Shown here piece by piece: positions 17,188-24,484 of a DNA stretch of 64,000 nt; within the stretch, counting starts at the first letter, position 1; every line of letters begins with the position of its first letter. A program made the position numbers and the translations under genes. The notes beneath the pieces are model-generated. The model was not told where the DNA came from. It ran no database searches and saw only the letters and a list, made by a program, of their open reading frames with translations. The DNA lies in assembly GCA_035555315.1 (NCBI GenBank), contig DATMGU010000051.1:48302-112301 (forward strand), given 5' to 3'. This stretch comes from DATMGU01 sp035555315 (GTDB lineage: Bacteria > Pseudomonadota > Alphaproteobacteria > ATCC43930 > CGMCC-115725).

Positions 17188-17997
17188 ATGAAGCTCCGGT
17201 TTATGGGCGAATTAGTCATGGCGATGATCGCAATGATCCTGCTCGTCTTGGCTCCGACCGTCTTTGCGGGGCGCGCGGCCGAGGCGTCGGAATCGCCGAG
17301 TTTGGACGCGATCCGTGCGCGTGGCGTGCTGCGTGTCGGTGCCACCGGCGATTACACGCCGTTCAGCTTGAAGACGCCCGAAGGCGGGCTGACCGGCGCC
17401 GATGTGGATATGGCGCATGCGCTGGCCGGTGAGATCGGCGTCGGCGTCGAGTTCGTGCCGACCACCTGGGGTACCCTGCTCCCCGATTTCGTCGCCGGGC
17501 ATTTCGACGTCGCCATGGGTGGGGTCACCATCACGCCCGACCGGGCGGCGAAGGGCGATTTCTCGCTACCGCTGATGGTCGATGGCAAGCGTCCGATCGT
17601 CCGCTGTGCCGACAAGGATCGGTTGGTCTCCATTGCCGCGATCGATCGGCCGGACATCAGGGTCATCGTCAATCCCGGTGCCTCCAACGAGGTATTCGCC
17701 AAAACCACCTTCAAAACGGCCACCGTCACGGTTTATCCAGACAACATCACGATCTTCGACCAGATCGCGGCTGGCAAGGCGGACGTAATGGTAACCGACG
17801 GCATCGAAGTCGATCATCAATCGGCGCGGCATGCCGGCGTGCTGTGTCCGGCCGTGGTGGCCGCCCCCTTCACCCATTTCGAAAAGGCCTATCTGCTGCC
17901 CAAGGATTCGGCGATGAAGCAATTCGTCGATGCTTGGCTGACGCGGCAAATGGCTTCCGGGTCCTGGCAGGCCGCTCTCGATCGCGCTTTGCGCTAA
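17188..17997 (+). CDS. pheC: Periplasmic cyclohexadienyl dehydratase-like protein (PheC type)
   Basis: A 269-residue exported protein with the SBP_bac_3 fold. A signal peptide covers about residues 1-31. Landmarks match PheC: GVLRVGATGDYTPFS, VEFVPTTWGTLLPDFVAG-like blocks, the IVNPGASNEVFA segment and DVMVTDGIEVDHQS, where the Glu occupies the position of the catalytic Glu of the Pseudomonas enzyme motif TDASE. PheC converts prephenate to phenylpyruvate and arogenate to phenylalanine in the periplasm. A plain amino-acid ABC binding protein is the alternative, but no permease or ATPase genes are adjacent. Its stop overlaps the DUF1488-like start (TAATG). Confidence 0.75.
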   Translation: MKLRFMGELVMAMIAMILLVLAPTVFAGRAAEASESPSLDAIRARGVLRVGATGDYTPFSLKTPEGGLTGADVDMAHALAGEIGVGVEFVPTTWGTLLPDFVAGHFDVAMGGVTITPDRAAKGDFSLPLMVDGKRPIVRCADKDRLVSIAAIDRPDIRVIVNPGASNEVFAKTTFKTATVTVYPDNITIFDQIAAGKADVMVTDGIEVDHQSARHAGVLCPAVVAAPFTHFEKAYLLPKDSAMKQFVDAWLTRQMASGSWQAALDRALR

Positions 17998-18275
17998 TGC
18001 CCGTCTTCACCTTTCCCGACGACGCGATTTGGAACGAGGAGCGACGCGCGGTCGAATTCGGTGTCGAGGTCGGCGAATACCAAGGCCGCGTCTTCGTGCC
18101 GCGCGCCGTATTTCAAGCGCTGCTAGTGGGATCACCCACCCCCGAGGCGAGCATCGCGGCGTTCCACCTCGAACGGTCGCGCTTCGAGCGGGCGGCCGAG
18201 GCGAAGATCAAGCGGCGTCAGCTCACCCCGGACGGCAATCTTGAGCTCGGCCTCGGCGATCTGCGAGAGGGCTGA
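17997..18275 (+). CDS. DUF1488-like small protein
   Basis: A 92-residue acidic protein that begins MPVFTFPDDAIWNEERRAVE and ends with a helical segment FHLERSRFERAAEAKIKRRQ. The layout, a short beta-like N-terminus followed by a charged helix, is that of the DUF1488 family, though the match is weak. Its start overlaps the stop of the pheC-like gene by one base, so translation should be coupled. It ends 19 bases before the convergent histidine kinase gene. No function is known. Confidence 0.6.
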   Translation: MPVFTFPDDAIWNEERRAVEFGVEVGEYQGRVFVPRAVFQALLVGSPTPEASIAAFHLERSRFERAAEAKIKRRQLTPDGNLELGLGDLREG

Positions 18276-18294
18276 ACGACGTTCGGTTTGACGC

Positions 18295-20472
18295 CTATCG
18301 GCTTGCCCTGCGGGCGCCGGGGCTCGTCGCATGCCACGCCGTCACCATCGCGACCTGCAGGTCGGCTTGCCGGAACGGCTTCATCAGCACGGTGAAACCG
18401 CTGTCGCGTGCCTCGTCCGCCGCTTCGCTGGCACCGGTCACCAGCAGCGTCGGCAGGGCGGGAAACCGCCTGCGGAGTTCCAGGGCCAGTTCCAATCCGC
18501 CCATGCCGCCCGGCATGTACATATCCGAGATGACCAACTGCGGTATGGCCCCTGAACCCAACAGGTCGAGCGCTTGTTCGGCGGCGGTGACCGAGCGGGC
18601 CTGATACCCCAACGCCTCGATGAACGCCGTCGTCACCTGCTGAACCTCTTCGTCGTCCTCGACGATCAGGACCGTACCGCCTTTGGGCAGGTTGCGGACC
18701 GCTGCCGCCGGGCTCTGCGTGGCGGCGGATCCATGTTCGACGGCCTGTGGCAGGTAAAGCGTTATCGTGCACCCCGCGCCGGGCTCGCTCTCGATGTCGA
18801 CGCCGCCGCCGGATTGGTTGATGAAGCCATAGACCATGCTGAGGCCGAGGCCGGTCCCCTTGCCGACCTCCTTGGTGGTGAAGAACGGCTCGAACGCGCG
18901 TTCGCGCTGTTCGGCGTCCATGCCGATGCCGGTGTCCTGCAGCGACAGGCTCACGAAATTGCCTTTGAGCTGATGTCGGTCCAGCTCGACGTTTTGCGTG
19001 CGGATGGTCAGCGTGCCGCCACCGGTCATCGCGTCCCGCGCGTTCACCGCGATGTTCAGGATGGCCAATTCCAGCTGGTTGCCGTCGACCCGCAGCGGCC
19101 ATAGGCCTTCCTGCAACTCCGTCTCGATCGTGATGTTGGCGCGCAGCGACCGGCGCAGCATGTCCTGCATCTCATGAATGCGCTGGTTGAGATCGACGGT
19201 TATGACGTCCAATTTCTGCAGCCGGGAAAACGCCAGGAGTTGACGCGTCAGTGCGGCGCCGCGCTCCGCCGCGCGCCGGATCGCCTCGGCCAGCCGTGTT
19301 TGTTCCGGTGCTGTACCCCGGTGGATCAGCAGATCGGCATTGCCGCCGATCACCGAGAGCAGGTTGTTGAAGTCGTGGGCCAGACCGCCGGTCAGCTGAC
19401 CGACAGCTTCCATCTTTTGTGCTTGGCGCAATTGTGCCTCGGCGATCTGCCGATGCGCCACTTCCTGACGCAGCTCGGCGATCGCCGCCTGTTCGGCCTT
19501 CGCGCGCCGCAACGCCAGCAGCGATACCAGCAGCAGGACAAGCGCCGCACCCCCGGCGACCATGCCATAGACCAGCAGATTGGAGCGCCACTTCTCCAAA
19601 AGGATGTCGGTCTTGACGCTATAGGTGACGAAGACCGGATAGCTCCCGACCTGGCGATAGGCATAGAGCCGTTCGGGACCGCCGCCGCCGGTCGGCGCGA
19701 CGAATGAGCCACCCGTTGTGGGCTGAGTTGCGGTCGACTGTGTCACGATCCGTTGGCGAAGCGGCGAGGCCGGCGAAAGCTCAGTCGCGCTGTCGCGTGC
19801 GGGTTCGCGCACCAGGATCTTGCCGTCGTTCCGCAGCAGCAGGGCGACATGGTCCAACGACCGACCGGCATCCCGGAAGAAACGGACGAACGGCTCCGTC
19901 CGCACCGCTATGTGTATGGCACTCCCCGTGCCGTCGGCCGTGCTTCTGTGCCGACTGATCGAAAAGACCGCCTGATCCGTCGCCTTGCTACTTGGTGGCT
20001 CGACGTAAATCCCGGCCCCAGGATTACCGGCCCCAGAATTCCCGGCATCACGTCCCCCATCGATGGGGGCCATCGCCGGTTCGGTCTCCGCGATGCTCGG
20101 ATCGAAGCCGGAGCTGGCGGCGTGTACCTTCCCCGCGGAATCGGTCACCCAGATCGCCGCCACGTCCTGCAGCGCCGACTTTACCTGATCAAGATACTGC
20201 TTGGTCGACGGCGTCGAAATCGCCGCCCACGGCACCGAGGCGAGTTGATCGTTGATCTGCGCCAGAGCCAGTGCCTGTACGTCGAACACGCGCAGCGCGT
20301 GCTCGATCTGTGCGAGCATTATCCGTTCCATCGTATCGGCTTCGTCGCGCAACACATCCGTACGGTTTTGCCCCGCGGCGACGACACCGATCACCATCGG
20401 TACCATCACGGCTGCCGCCACCAACATCTTGTGCAGACGAACCGAGGACCCTAACAGGGTGGATGTTATCAT
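18295..20472 (-). CDS. Hybrid sensor histidine kinase / response regulator
   Basis: A 725-residue membrane sensor. A first membrane helix (LVAAAVMVPMVIGVVAAG) is at about residues 16-33. A periplasmic Cache-like domain of about 250 residues follows, then a second helix near residue 300. The dimerisation motif is HDFNNLLS, with the phospho-accepting His near residue 366, followed by an ATPase domain with GTGLGLSMVYG. A C-terminal receiver domain starts GTVLIVEDDEEV and has its phosphorylated Asp near residue 650 (SDMYMPGG). The ATG at 20472 is preferred; a start at 20571 would add 33 residues. No output regulator is adjacent. Confidence 0.9.
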   Translation of the reverse strand: MITSTLLGSSVRLHKMLVAAAVMVPMVIGVVAAGQNRTDVLRDEADTMERIMLAQIEHALRVFDVQALALAQINDQLASVPWAAISTPSTKQYLDQVKSALQDVAAIWVTDSAGKVHAASSGFDPSIAETEPAMAPIDGGRDAGNSGAGNPGAGIYVEPPSSKATDQAVFSISRHRSTADGTGSAIHIAVRTEPFVRFFRDAGRSLDHVALLLRNDGKILVREPARDSATELSPASPLRQRIVTQSTATQPTTGGSFVAPTGGGGPERLYAYRQVGSYPVFVTYSVKTDILLEKWRSNLLVYGMVAGGAALVLLLVSLLALRRAKAEQAAIAELRQEVAHRQIAEAQLRQAQKMEAVGQLTGGLAHDFNNLLSVIGGNADLLIHRGTAPEQTRLAEAIRRAAERGAALTRQLLAFSRLQKLDVITVDLNQRIHEMQDMLRRSLRANITIETELQEGLWPLRVDGNQLELAILNIAVNARDAMTGGGTLTIRTQNVELDRHQLKGNFVSLSLQDTGIGMDAEQRERAFEPFFTTKEVGKGTGLGLSMVYGFINQSGGGVDIESEPGAGCTITLYLPQAVEHGSAATQSPAAAVRNLPKGGTVLIVEDDEEVQQVTTAFIEALGYQARSVTAAEQALDLLGSGAIPQLVISDMYMPGGMGGLELALELRRRFPALPTLLVTGASEAADEARDSGFTVLMKPFRQADLQVAMVTAWHATSPGARRASR

Positions 20473-20497
20473 CGCCGGCAAACAGCCATCGCGAAAC

Positions 20498-20761
20498 CTA
20501 ATCGCTTGGACGAGCGTCGCTCGCCTTGAACTCGAAAAATAGGTCAAGCCGACTTGGCGCCCGCCGACCATTGAACTCTTGATGGGATAATATCACCGAT
20601 ACGTTGCGCGGAGGTTGATTACCGGCGAGAAAGTCTATGTGCCCCGTCATGGGTTGCTTGAGGTTGTGACCATGCCGAGAAGCGTTGATTTTTGCCCCCT
20701 GAGTAAATCCGACAACCAAGGTAAAGACCGGGGTCGTTCCGTCAATGTGCCAGCTTGACAT
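20498..20761 (-). CDS. Possible small hypothetical protein upstream of the kinase
   Basis: An 87-residue frame in an otherwise gene-free gap, starting MSSWHIDGTTPVFTLVVGFT and ending 25 bases before the kinase start. I recognise no family. The central part (PMTGHIDFLAGNQPP) has no obvious motif, no signal peptide and no clear membrane helix. No convincing ribosome-binding site is visible. It would form a unit with the kinase if real. The remaining gap to the cytochrome gene (20762-20871) holds only the GGGGAG ribosome-binding site of that gene. Confidence 0.25.
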   Translation of the reverse strand: MSSWHIDGTTPVFTLVVGFTQGAKINASRHGHNLKQPMTGHIDFLAGNQPPRNVSVILSHQEFNGRRAPSRLDLFFEFKASDARPSD

Positions 20762-20871
20762 CGCCCGGCGTCTTCCGAAGGGGAGAGCTATCCCGTAAGG
20801 TGTTGCTCGTGCTTAGAGTTCCCCTTAGAGACCGTTTGAGTAGAGTCCGAAGTTGCGTAAGGGGAGTGGGG

Positions 20872-21552
20872 ATGGCGCGGTTTGGAGCGGTGCGCGTCAA
20901 AGTTTGGGATGGCCCGACCCGGTTGTTCCATTGGCTGCTTGTCCTTCTCCTCGGGTTTTCCTGGTATTCGGGGAGCCAGGGCAACGACTGGTTGCCGTGG
21001 CACTTCCTGTCGGGCTACGCCATCCTGACGCTGTTGCTGTTCCGCATCGCCTGGGGGCTAGTCGGCAGCACGTATTCGCGGTTCACCCATTTCCTGAAGG
21101 GGCCGGGTGCCGCGCTGCATCACCTGCGCGGCCTCGTCGGCAGGGGTCCGATGACCGATTACGGTCATAATCCGCTCGGCGCTTACATGATCGTCATCAT
21201 GCTGGCCGTGTTGCTTGTCCAAGTCGGGACGGGGCTTTTCGCCGATGACGACATCGCCACCGAAGGGCCGCTCGGCGAACTTGTCTCAAGCCATACACGC
21301 TCATTGTTGACCACCATCCACAGCGTCAACTTCAACATCATTCTGATCCTGTCGGGGCTGCACGTCGCGGCGGTGCTCTACTATCTCTTCGTTCGCCGGG
21401 AAAACCTCATCGTAGGGATGCTGCGCGGTTATAAAACCCTGCCTCAGCCCGATCCCGTCCCCCCGCGCTTCGTCCCCGTTTGGAGGGCGGCAGCCATCCT
21501 CAGCCTCGCCGCCCTCGTGGTCTGGGCGATTGTCCGGCTCGGGGGTTCGTGA
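20872..21552 (+). CDS. Cytochrome b561-like (cytochrome b/b6 domain) membrane protein
   Basis: A 226-residue di-haem membrane cytochrome. It begins VRVKVWDGPTRLFHWLLV, with the first haem-ligating His in the FHW motif, and has four membrane helices. Further candidate ligands are in WLPWHFLSGY, SSHTRSLLTTIHSVNFN and LSGLHVAAVLYY. It would pass electrons between a soluble cytochrome c and the quinone pool. AGGGGAGTGGGG precedes the ATG at 20872. The neighbouring cytochrome c'-like gene is convergent 11 bases away, so they are partners by proximity, not by operon. Confidence 0.9.
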   Translation: MARFGAVRVKVWDGPTRLFHWLLVLLLGFSWYSGSQGNDWLPWHFLSGYAILTLLLFRIAWGLVGSTYSRFTHFLKGPGAALHHLRGLVGRGPMTDYGHNPLGAYMIVIMLAVLLVQVGTGLFADDDIATEGPLGELVSSHTRSLLTTIHSVNFNIILILSGLHVAAVLYYLFVRRENLIVGMLRGYKTLPQPDPVPPRFVPVWRAAAILSLAALVVWAIVRLGGS

Positions 21553-21563
21553 CGACCTGAAGG

Positions 21564-22022
21564 TTATTTGGCCCGATTGACCTGATGGCAGGCACCGCAG
21601 GTCTTGCCCATGGCGGTGAATTCGGTTTGCAGGGCGGCCAAGTCGGTGCCCCCCGTCGCCGCGACCAGTTTCGCGGATTGCGCCCCGGCGGCGTCGGCGA
21701 GTTTCTTGAAGCCCTCGGGGTCGCTCCAGACATTGGGCAGCGCCTTGGTGTCGCCGGTTTGACTGTCGGCCGGAAACATCGTGGGAATCTTCAGTGCCGC
21801 TTGCTGAGCGATTTTCGCCGGTGCCGCGGCATCCGCGGGCGATCCGCCTTTGTCGATGACCGCCTTGATGGCCTTCATCTGATCATTCAACAGATCATAA
21901 TTCGCCTTGCGCGCCTTGATGGCGTCGGCGTTCTGCGCCTGAGCCGCCATCATCGGCAAGACCAGCGCCCCGGACAGCGCCAACGTATACATCCAGCAAC
22001 GCAGTAGAGTTGTTACCCGCAC
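21564..22022 (-). CDS. Cytochrome c'-like exported protein
   Basis: A 152-residue class II cytochrome c. A signal peptide covers about the first 30 residues (ending AAQAQ). The haem site is C-terminal, as in cytochrome c', with TCGACHQVNRAK supplying the CxxCH motif. The rest is the four-helix bundle with family blocks VWSDPEGFKKLADAAG and FTAMGKTCG. Members bind gases or shuttle electrons in the periplasm. The GTG at 22022 is chosen because GGGAGG lies five bases upstream; a GTG two codons earlier overlaps that site. Confidence 0.9.
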   Translation of the reverse strand: MRVTTLLRCWMYTLALSGALVLPMMAAQAQNADAIKARKANYDLLNDQMKAIKAVIDKGGSPADAAAPAKIAQQAALKIPTMFPADSQTGDTKALPNVWSDPEGFKKLADAAGAQSAKLVAATGGTDLAALQTEFTAMGKTCGACHQVNRAK

Positions 22023-22196
22023 GCTCACCTCCCAAGCTTCAGTCGAACCAACAGCTTAACCCATTGCGAGGGCGCGCCGCCCCGTTGTCAACAGGCTGAC
22101 CGGCGTGTACTTCGCTGCGATATATGTCGCGCTTCCCCAACCGGCACATTCTGCGCCGGAATTGTTACCGAAATGGGGACGGACTCAAAGCCAGCA

Positions 22197-22886
22197 TTAC
22201 CCTTCCTGATCGACACCGACGATCAGGTGGACGTCGCGCAGCGTGGCCCGATCCAGCCGAATATCCTCCGGCGGATTCATCTGCTGCAGCACCAGATCAG
22301 TGCCGTCGTAGCCCCGATAGGTTTTCACCAGCACCACGTTGTCGGCCAGGGTGACGACGACGTCGCGGCCGGATTTCGGCGGTTTATAGGGATTGACGTG
22401 CAGCAGCCAACCCGGTTCGTAACGCGGGCTCATGCTGTCGCCGACCATATAGATGGCATAGCCGTCGCGCACGCCCGACAAGCTGGACGGGCGGCGGGTA
22501 TAGCCGATCGGCCCGTCTTCCAGGAACATGATCTGCCCATCGCCACCCCGGCCGGCGCTGCGGATCGGGATCATGTCCCGCGGGTCGGTTTGCTCCAGCC
22601 GGATGATCCGCGCGGCTGACGGCGCGGTACCCGGCATGAAACCGGACGGCGCGCCCGGGGGCGCCTGCCGTTCTCCACCGCCAAAGGCGGGCGCCTGTTC
22701 CGGCGGCAAGAGATCTTTGGGGTCGACACTCAGCGCCGCGGCCAGCTTCAACAGCCAGTCGATCGACAACCGGCGTTCGCCGCTCTCCAGCTTGTGGACC
22801 TGCTGGCGCGTCGTGCCGACCAGGTCGGCAAGCGCCTGCAACGACAAGCCGCGGGCCTCACGCAATGCCTTCACCGGGTTGCTCAT
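22197..22886 (-). CDS. Phage repressor, HTH plus S24 peptidase (CI/LexA type)
   Basis: A 229-residue repressor. Residues 5-60 form an XRE-type helix-turn-helix (SLQALADLVGTTRQQVHKLE). The C-terminal half is an S24 self-cleavage domain with the nucleophile Ser151 in VGDSMSPRYEPG and general base Lys188 in VVLVKTY. A candidate cleavage site Ala111-Gly112 (RSAGRG) lies in the linker. RecA-stimulated autocleavage on DNA damage is therefore predicted, which would induce the element. The gene is divergent from the phage genes, and paired operator-like sequences lie between. The ATG at 22884-22886 starts the conserved HTH directly. Confidence 0.9.
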   Translation of the reverse strand: MSNPVKALREARGLSLQALADLVGTTRQQVHKLESGERRLSIDWLLKLAAALSVDPKDLLPPEQAPAFGGGERQAPPGAPSGFMPGTAPSAARIIRLEQTDPRDMIPIRSAGRGGDGQIMFLEDGPIGYTRRPSSLSGVRDGYAIYMVGDSMSPRYEPGWLLHVNPYKPPKSGRDVVVTLADNVVLVKTYRGYDGTDLVLQQMNPPEDIRLDRATLRDVHLIVGVDQEG

Positions 22887-23052
22887 GGCTTCTTGTCGTC
22901 GATTTGGAGACAAAAAGCAAGAACTGAAACGTTGACGTAATGTCTCCTTTATGGATACGTTCGTCATTGATGACCGGGCCGGGCCGATCGACTCGGATAC
23001 CGCCGCGGCCATCTCGCAACCAGCATCCGTATCCACCAGGGGAGATTTCTTC
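22887..23052. promoter_or_regulatory. Divergent operator/promoter region of the phage element
   Basis: GGAGACA at 22906-22912 and its exact inverse TGTCTCC at 22941-22947 face each other across 28 bases. Rightward, TTGACG (22932-22937) and ATACGT (22955-22960) make a candidate promoter with the TGTCTCC copy inside its spacer. Leftward, TTGCTT (22920-22915 on the minus strand) is placed almost identically relative to its own copy. A repressor dimer on each site could thus block both directions. The remainder up to 23052 ends with AGGGGAG, the ribosome-binding site of the first rightward gene. Confidence 0.55.
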
Positions 23053-23277
23053 ATGAGCGGCCTTCGTTCCTCGCTTGCCCGGCATATCGCCAGCGCGCCG
23101 GCGGATCCCGCCGATCGACAGCGTCAGGCGGAACGGCGCGCCTTCGTCGAACAGGGTGTCGTCGTCACCAATCTGCGTGACGACCGTGTCCCCGATTTCA
23201 TTCGGCTGTGGCTCGAGGCCGATGCCCGAACCCGACTCAATCTCTCCTTGCAGTCTCACCGCGACGAAAGGCACTGA
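23053..23277 (+). CDS. Small phage protein of unknown function, first rightward gene
   Basis: A 74-residue charged protein beginning MSGLRSSLARHIASAPADPA. It has many Arg, Asp and Gln residues, no membrane segment and no recognised motif. AGGGGAG lies nine bases before the ATG, so this start was preferred to an in-frame ATG at 22951, which would put 34 extra residues across the promoter region. It is the first gene under the rightward promoter and is followed three bases later by the DUF6456 gene. A regulatory role is plausible from position only. Confidence 0.6.
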   Translation: MSGLRSSLARHIASAPADPADRQRQAERRAFVEQGVVVTNLRDDRVPDFIRLWLEADARTRLNLSLQSHRDERH

Positions 23278-23279
23278 CG

Positions 23280-23840
23280 ATGAAACAGCCGAAACTCAAG
23301 CCCATCACCGACATGAAAACGCATCCTGCGGTGGCGCTGCCTCCGGCGGAGCGGGCGAGCCACGATCCAGTTCTGCTGGTCGACGAGCGCGATCCCGATG
23401 GCTGGCCGGTGATCCACGCCCGCGCGCTCGACAATATCGCCCGGTTGCTCCGCGACGGCGTGATCGACGATGCCTGGGCCGATGCCGGTTATCATTTCCG
23501 GCGCGACTTCGCCCGGGCCCAACTCGACACCTTGCGGGCACCGGATCTGGCACGGGTGCCGACCACCGGCGGCGGCCAGGCACCGGGGGATCGGATCGAG
23601 GATGCGCGCGAGCGGGTCGCATCGGTGATGGCGCGGCTCGGCGGTTTCGGGTCGCCGATGGGCTCGGTCACTTGGTATGTCGTCGGCGCTGAAATGCCGA
23701 TCGCCGATTGGGCTCGTCGGCAACGCTGGGGCGGCGGCACCGCGCTTAATCCACATCGTGCCACGGGGTTGCTGATCGGTGCGCTCAGCACCTTATCGGC
23801 GGTCTATCGAACGCGGTCCCGGAGGTCCGTCCCGCGCTAA
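23280..23840 (+). CDS. DUF6456 domain protein, probable phage regulator
   Basis: A 186-residue protein. The C-terminal half (about residues 85-170) carries the DUF6456 pattern: RVASVMARLGG, GSVTWYVVGAEMPIADWAR, then ATGLLIGALSTLSAVY. The arrangement looks like a helical DNA-binding fold. Members occur in alphaproteobacterial phages and phage-like elements. Its position between the repressor-controlled promoter and a terminator (23935-23967), just ahead of the structural genes, suggests control of late transcription. This is inference. It ends about 95 bases before the terminator. Confidence 0.7.
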   Translation: MKQPKLKPITDMKTHPAVALPPAERASHDPVLLVDERDPDGWPVIHARALDNIARLLRDGVIDDAWADAGYHFRRDFARAQLDTLRAPDLARVPTTGGGQAPGDRIEDARERVASVMARLGGFGSPMGSVTWYVVGAEMPIADWARRQRWGGGTALNPHRATGLLIGALSTLSAVYRTRSRRSVPR

Positions 23841-23934
23841 ATCCGGCCTTGAGAAAAAAAGAACAAATCACGAACTTTTTCTCTTGCGTCTCGCTGACAG
23901 CGAATGTATACCAATCCTCGATGCTCCTAATTGC

Positions 23935-23967
23935 GCCCGCCCGGATCGCTCCGCGGCGGGCTTTTTA
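23935..23967 (+). terminator. Rho-independent terminator between early and late phage genes
   Basis: A seven-base perfect stem, GCCCGCC (23935-23941) and GGCGGGC (23955-23961), has a 13-base loop and is followed by TTTTTATTG. It separates the small regulator pair from the terminase and all structural genes. Late expression would therefore need read-through, antitermination or a promoter between here and 24007. No strong late promoter was seen in that 40-base interval. Confidence 0.7.
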
Positions 23968-24006
23968 TTGGCATCGCCAATCGTTCCGAAGAAGGGAGGG
24001 GCACCG

Positions 24007-24474
24007 GTGCCAACCCAGAAACCTCCGATCGAAAAAGATGCGCCAGGCAAAAAGCCGCGGCGCCCCAAAGCGGCTCAACCGACCGATGTCGAGGCAAATG
24101 CCGGCGCGCTGAAAGAGGCTGGCGAGTCGAAGGAGGCTGCCGAGCTGAAAGAGGCCGGCAAAATAAAAGAAGCCGATGAACTGGCGCGGAGCCACACGAA
24201 TAGTGCCATCACCACGCTCGCCGATGTCATGCAGGATGCGACCGCGCCGCCGACGGCGCGCGTCGCGGCGGCGACCGCGATGCTGGCGCGCGGCCATGGC
24301 CGACCGGGTTCGGCGCCACCCGTCACCCGCGCGGACAGCCCCGGCGCCGACCTGCGCGACAGCATCACGGCCGGCCGTGTCACCATCGAAAGTCTGACCG
24401 ATGGGCAGTTGGTACAGCTTCTGGAATGCCTCGAGGCGGATGTCGCTCGGCACGGTCCTTCGGAGGGAACTTGA
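24007..24474 (+). CDS. Phage terminase small subunit-like protein
   Basis: A 155-residue protein starting at a GTG preceded by GGGAGGGG. The N-terminal 35 residues are Lys/Pro-rich. A 12-residue tandem repeat follows (LKEAGESKEAAE, then LKEAGKIKEADE), likely helical. The central segment ITTLADVMQDATAPPTARV and then AMLARGHGRPGSAPP is the helical pattern found in proteins placed just before large terminases. It would recognise the packaging site and load the large subunit. Assignment rests mainly on position and this pattern, since small terminases diverge strongly. Confidence 0.65.
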   Translation: MPTQKPPIEKDAPGKKPRRPKAAQPTDVEANAGALKEAGESKEAAELKEAGKIKEADELARSHTNSAITTLADVMQDATAPPTARVAAATAMLARGHGRPGSAPPVTRADSPGADLRDSITAGRVTIESLTDGQLVQLLECLEADVARHGPSEGT

Positions 24475-24484
24475 CCGCCGTGCC

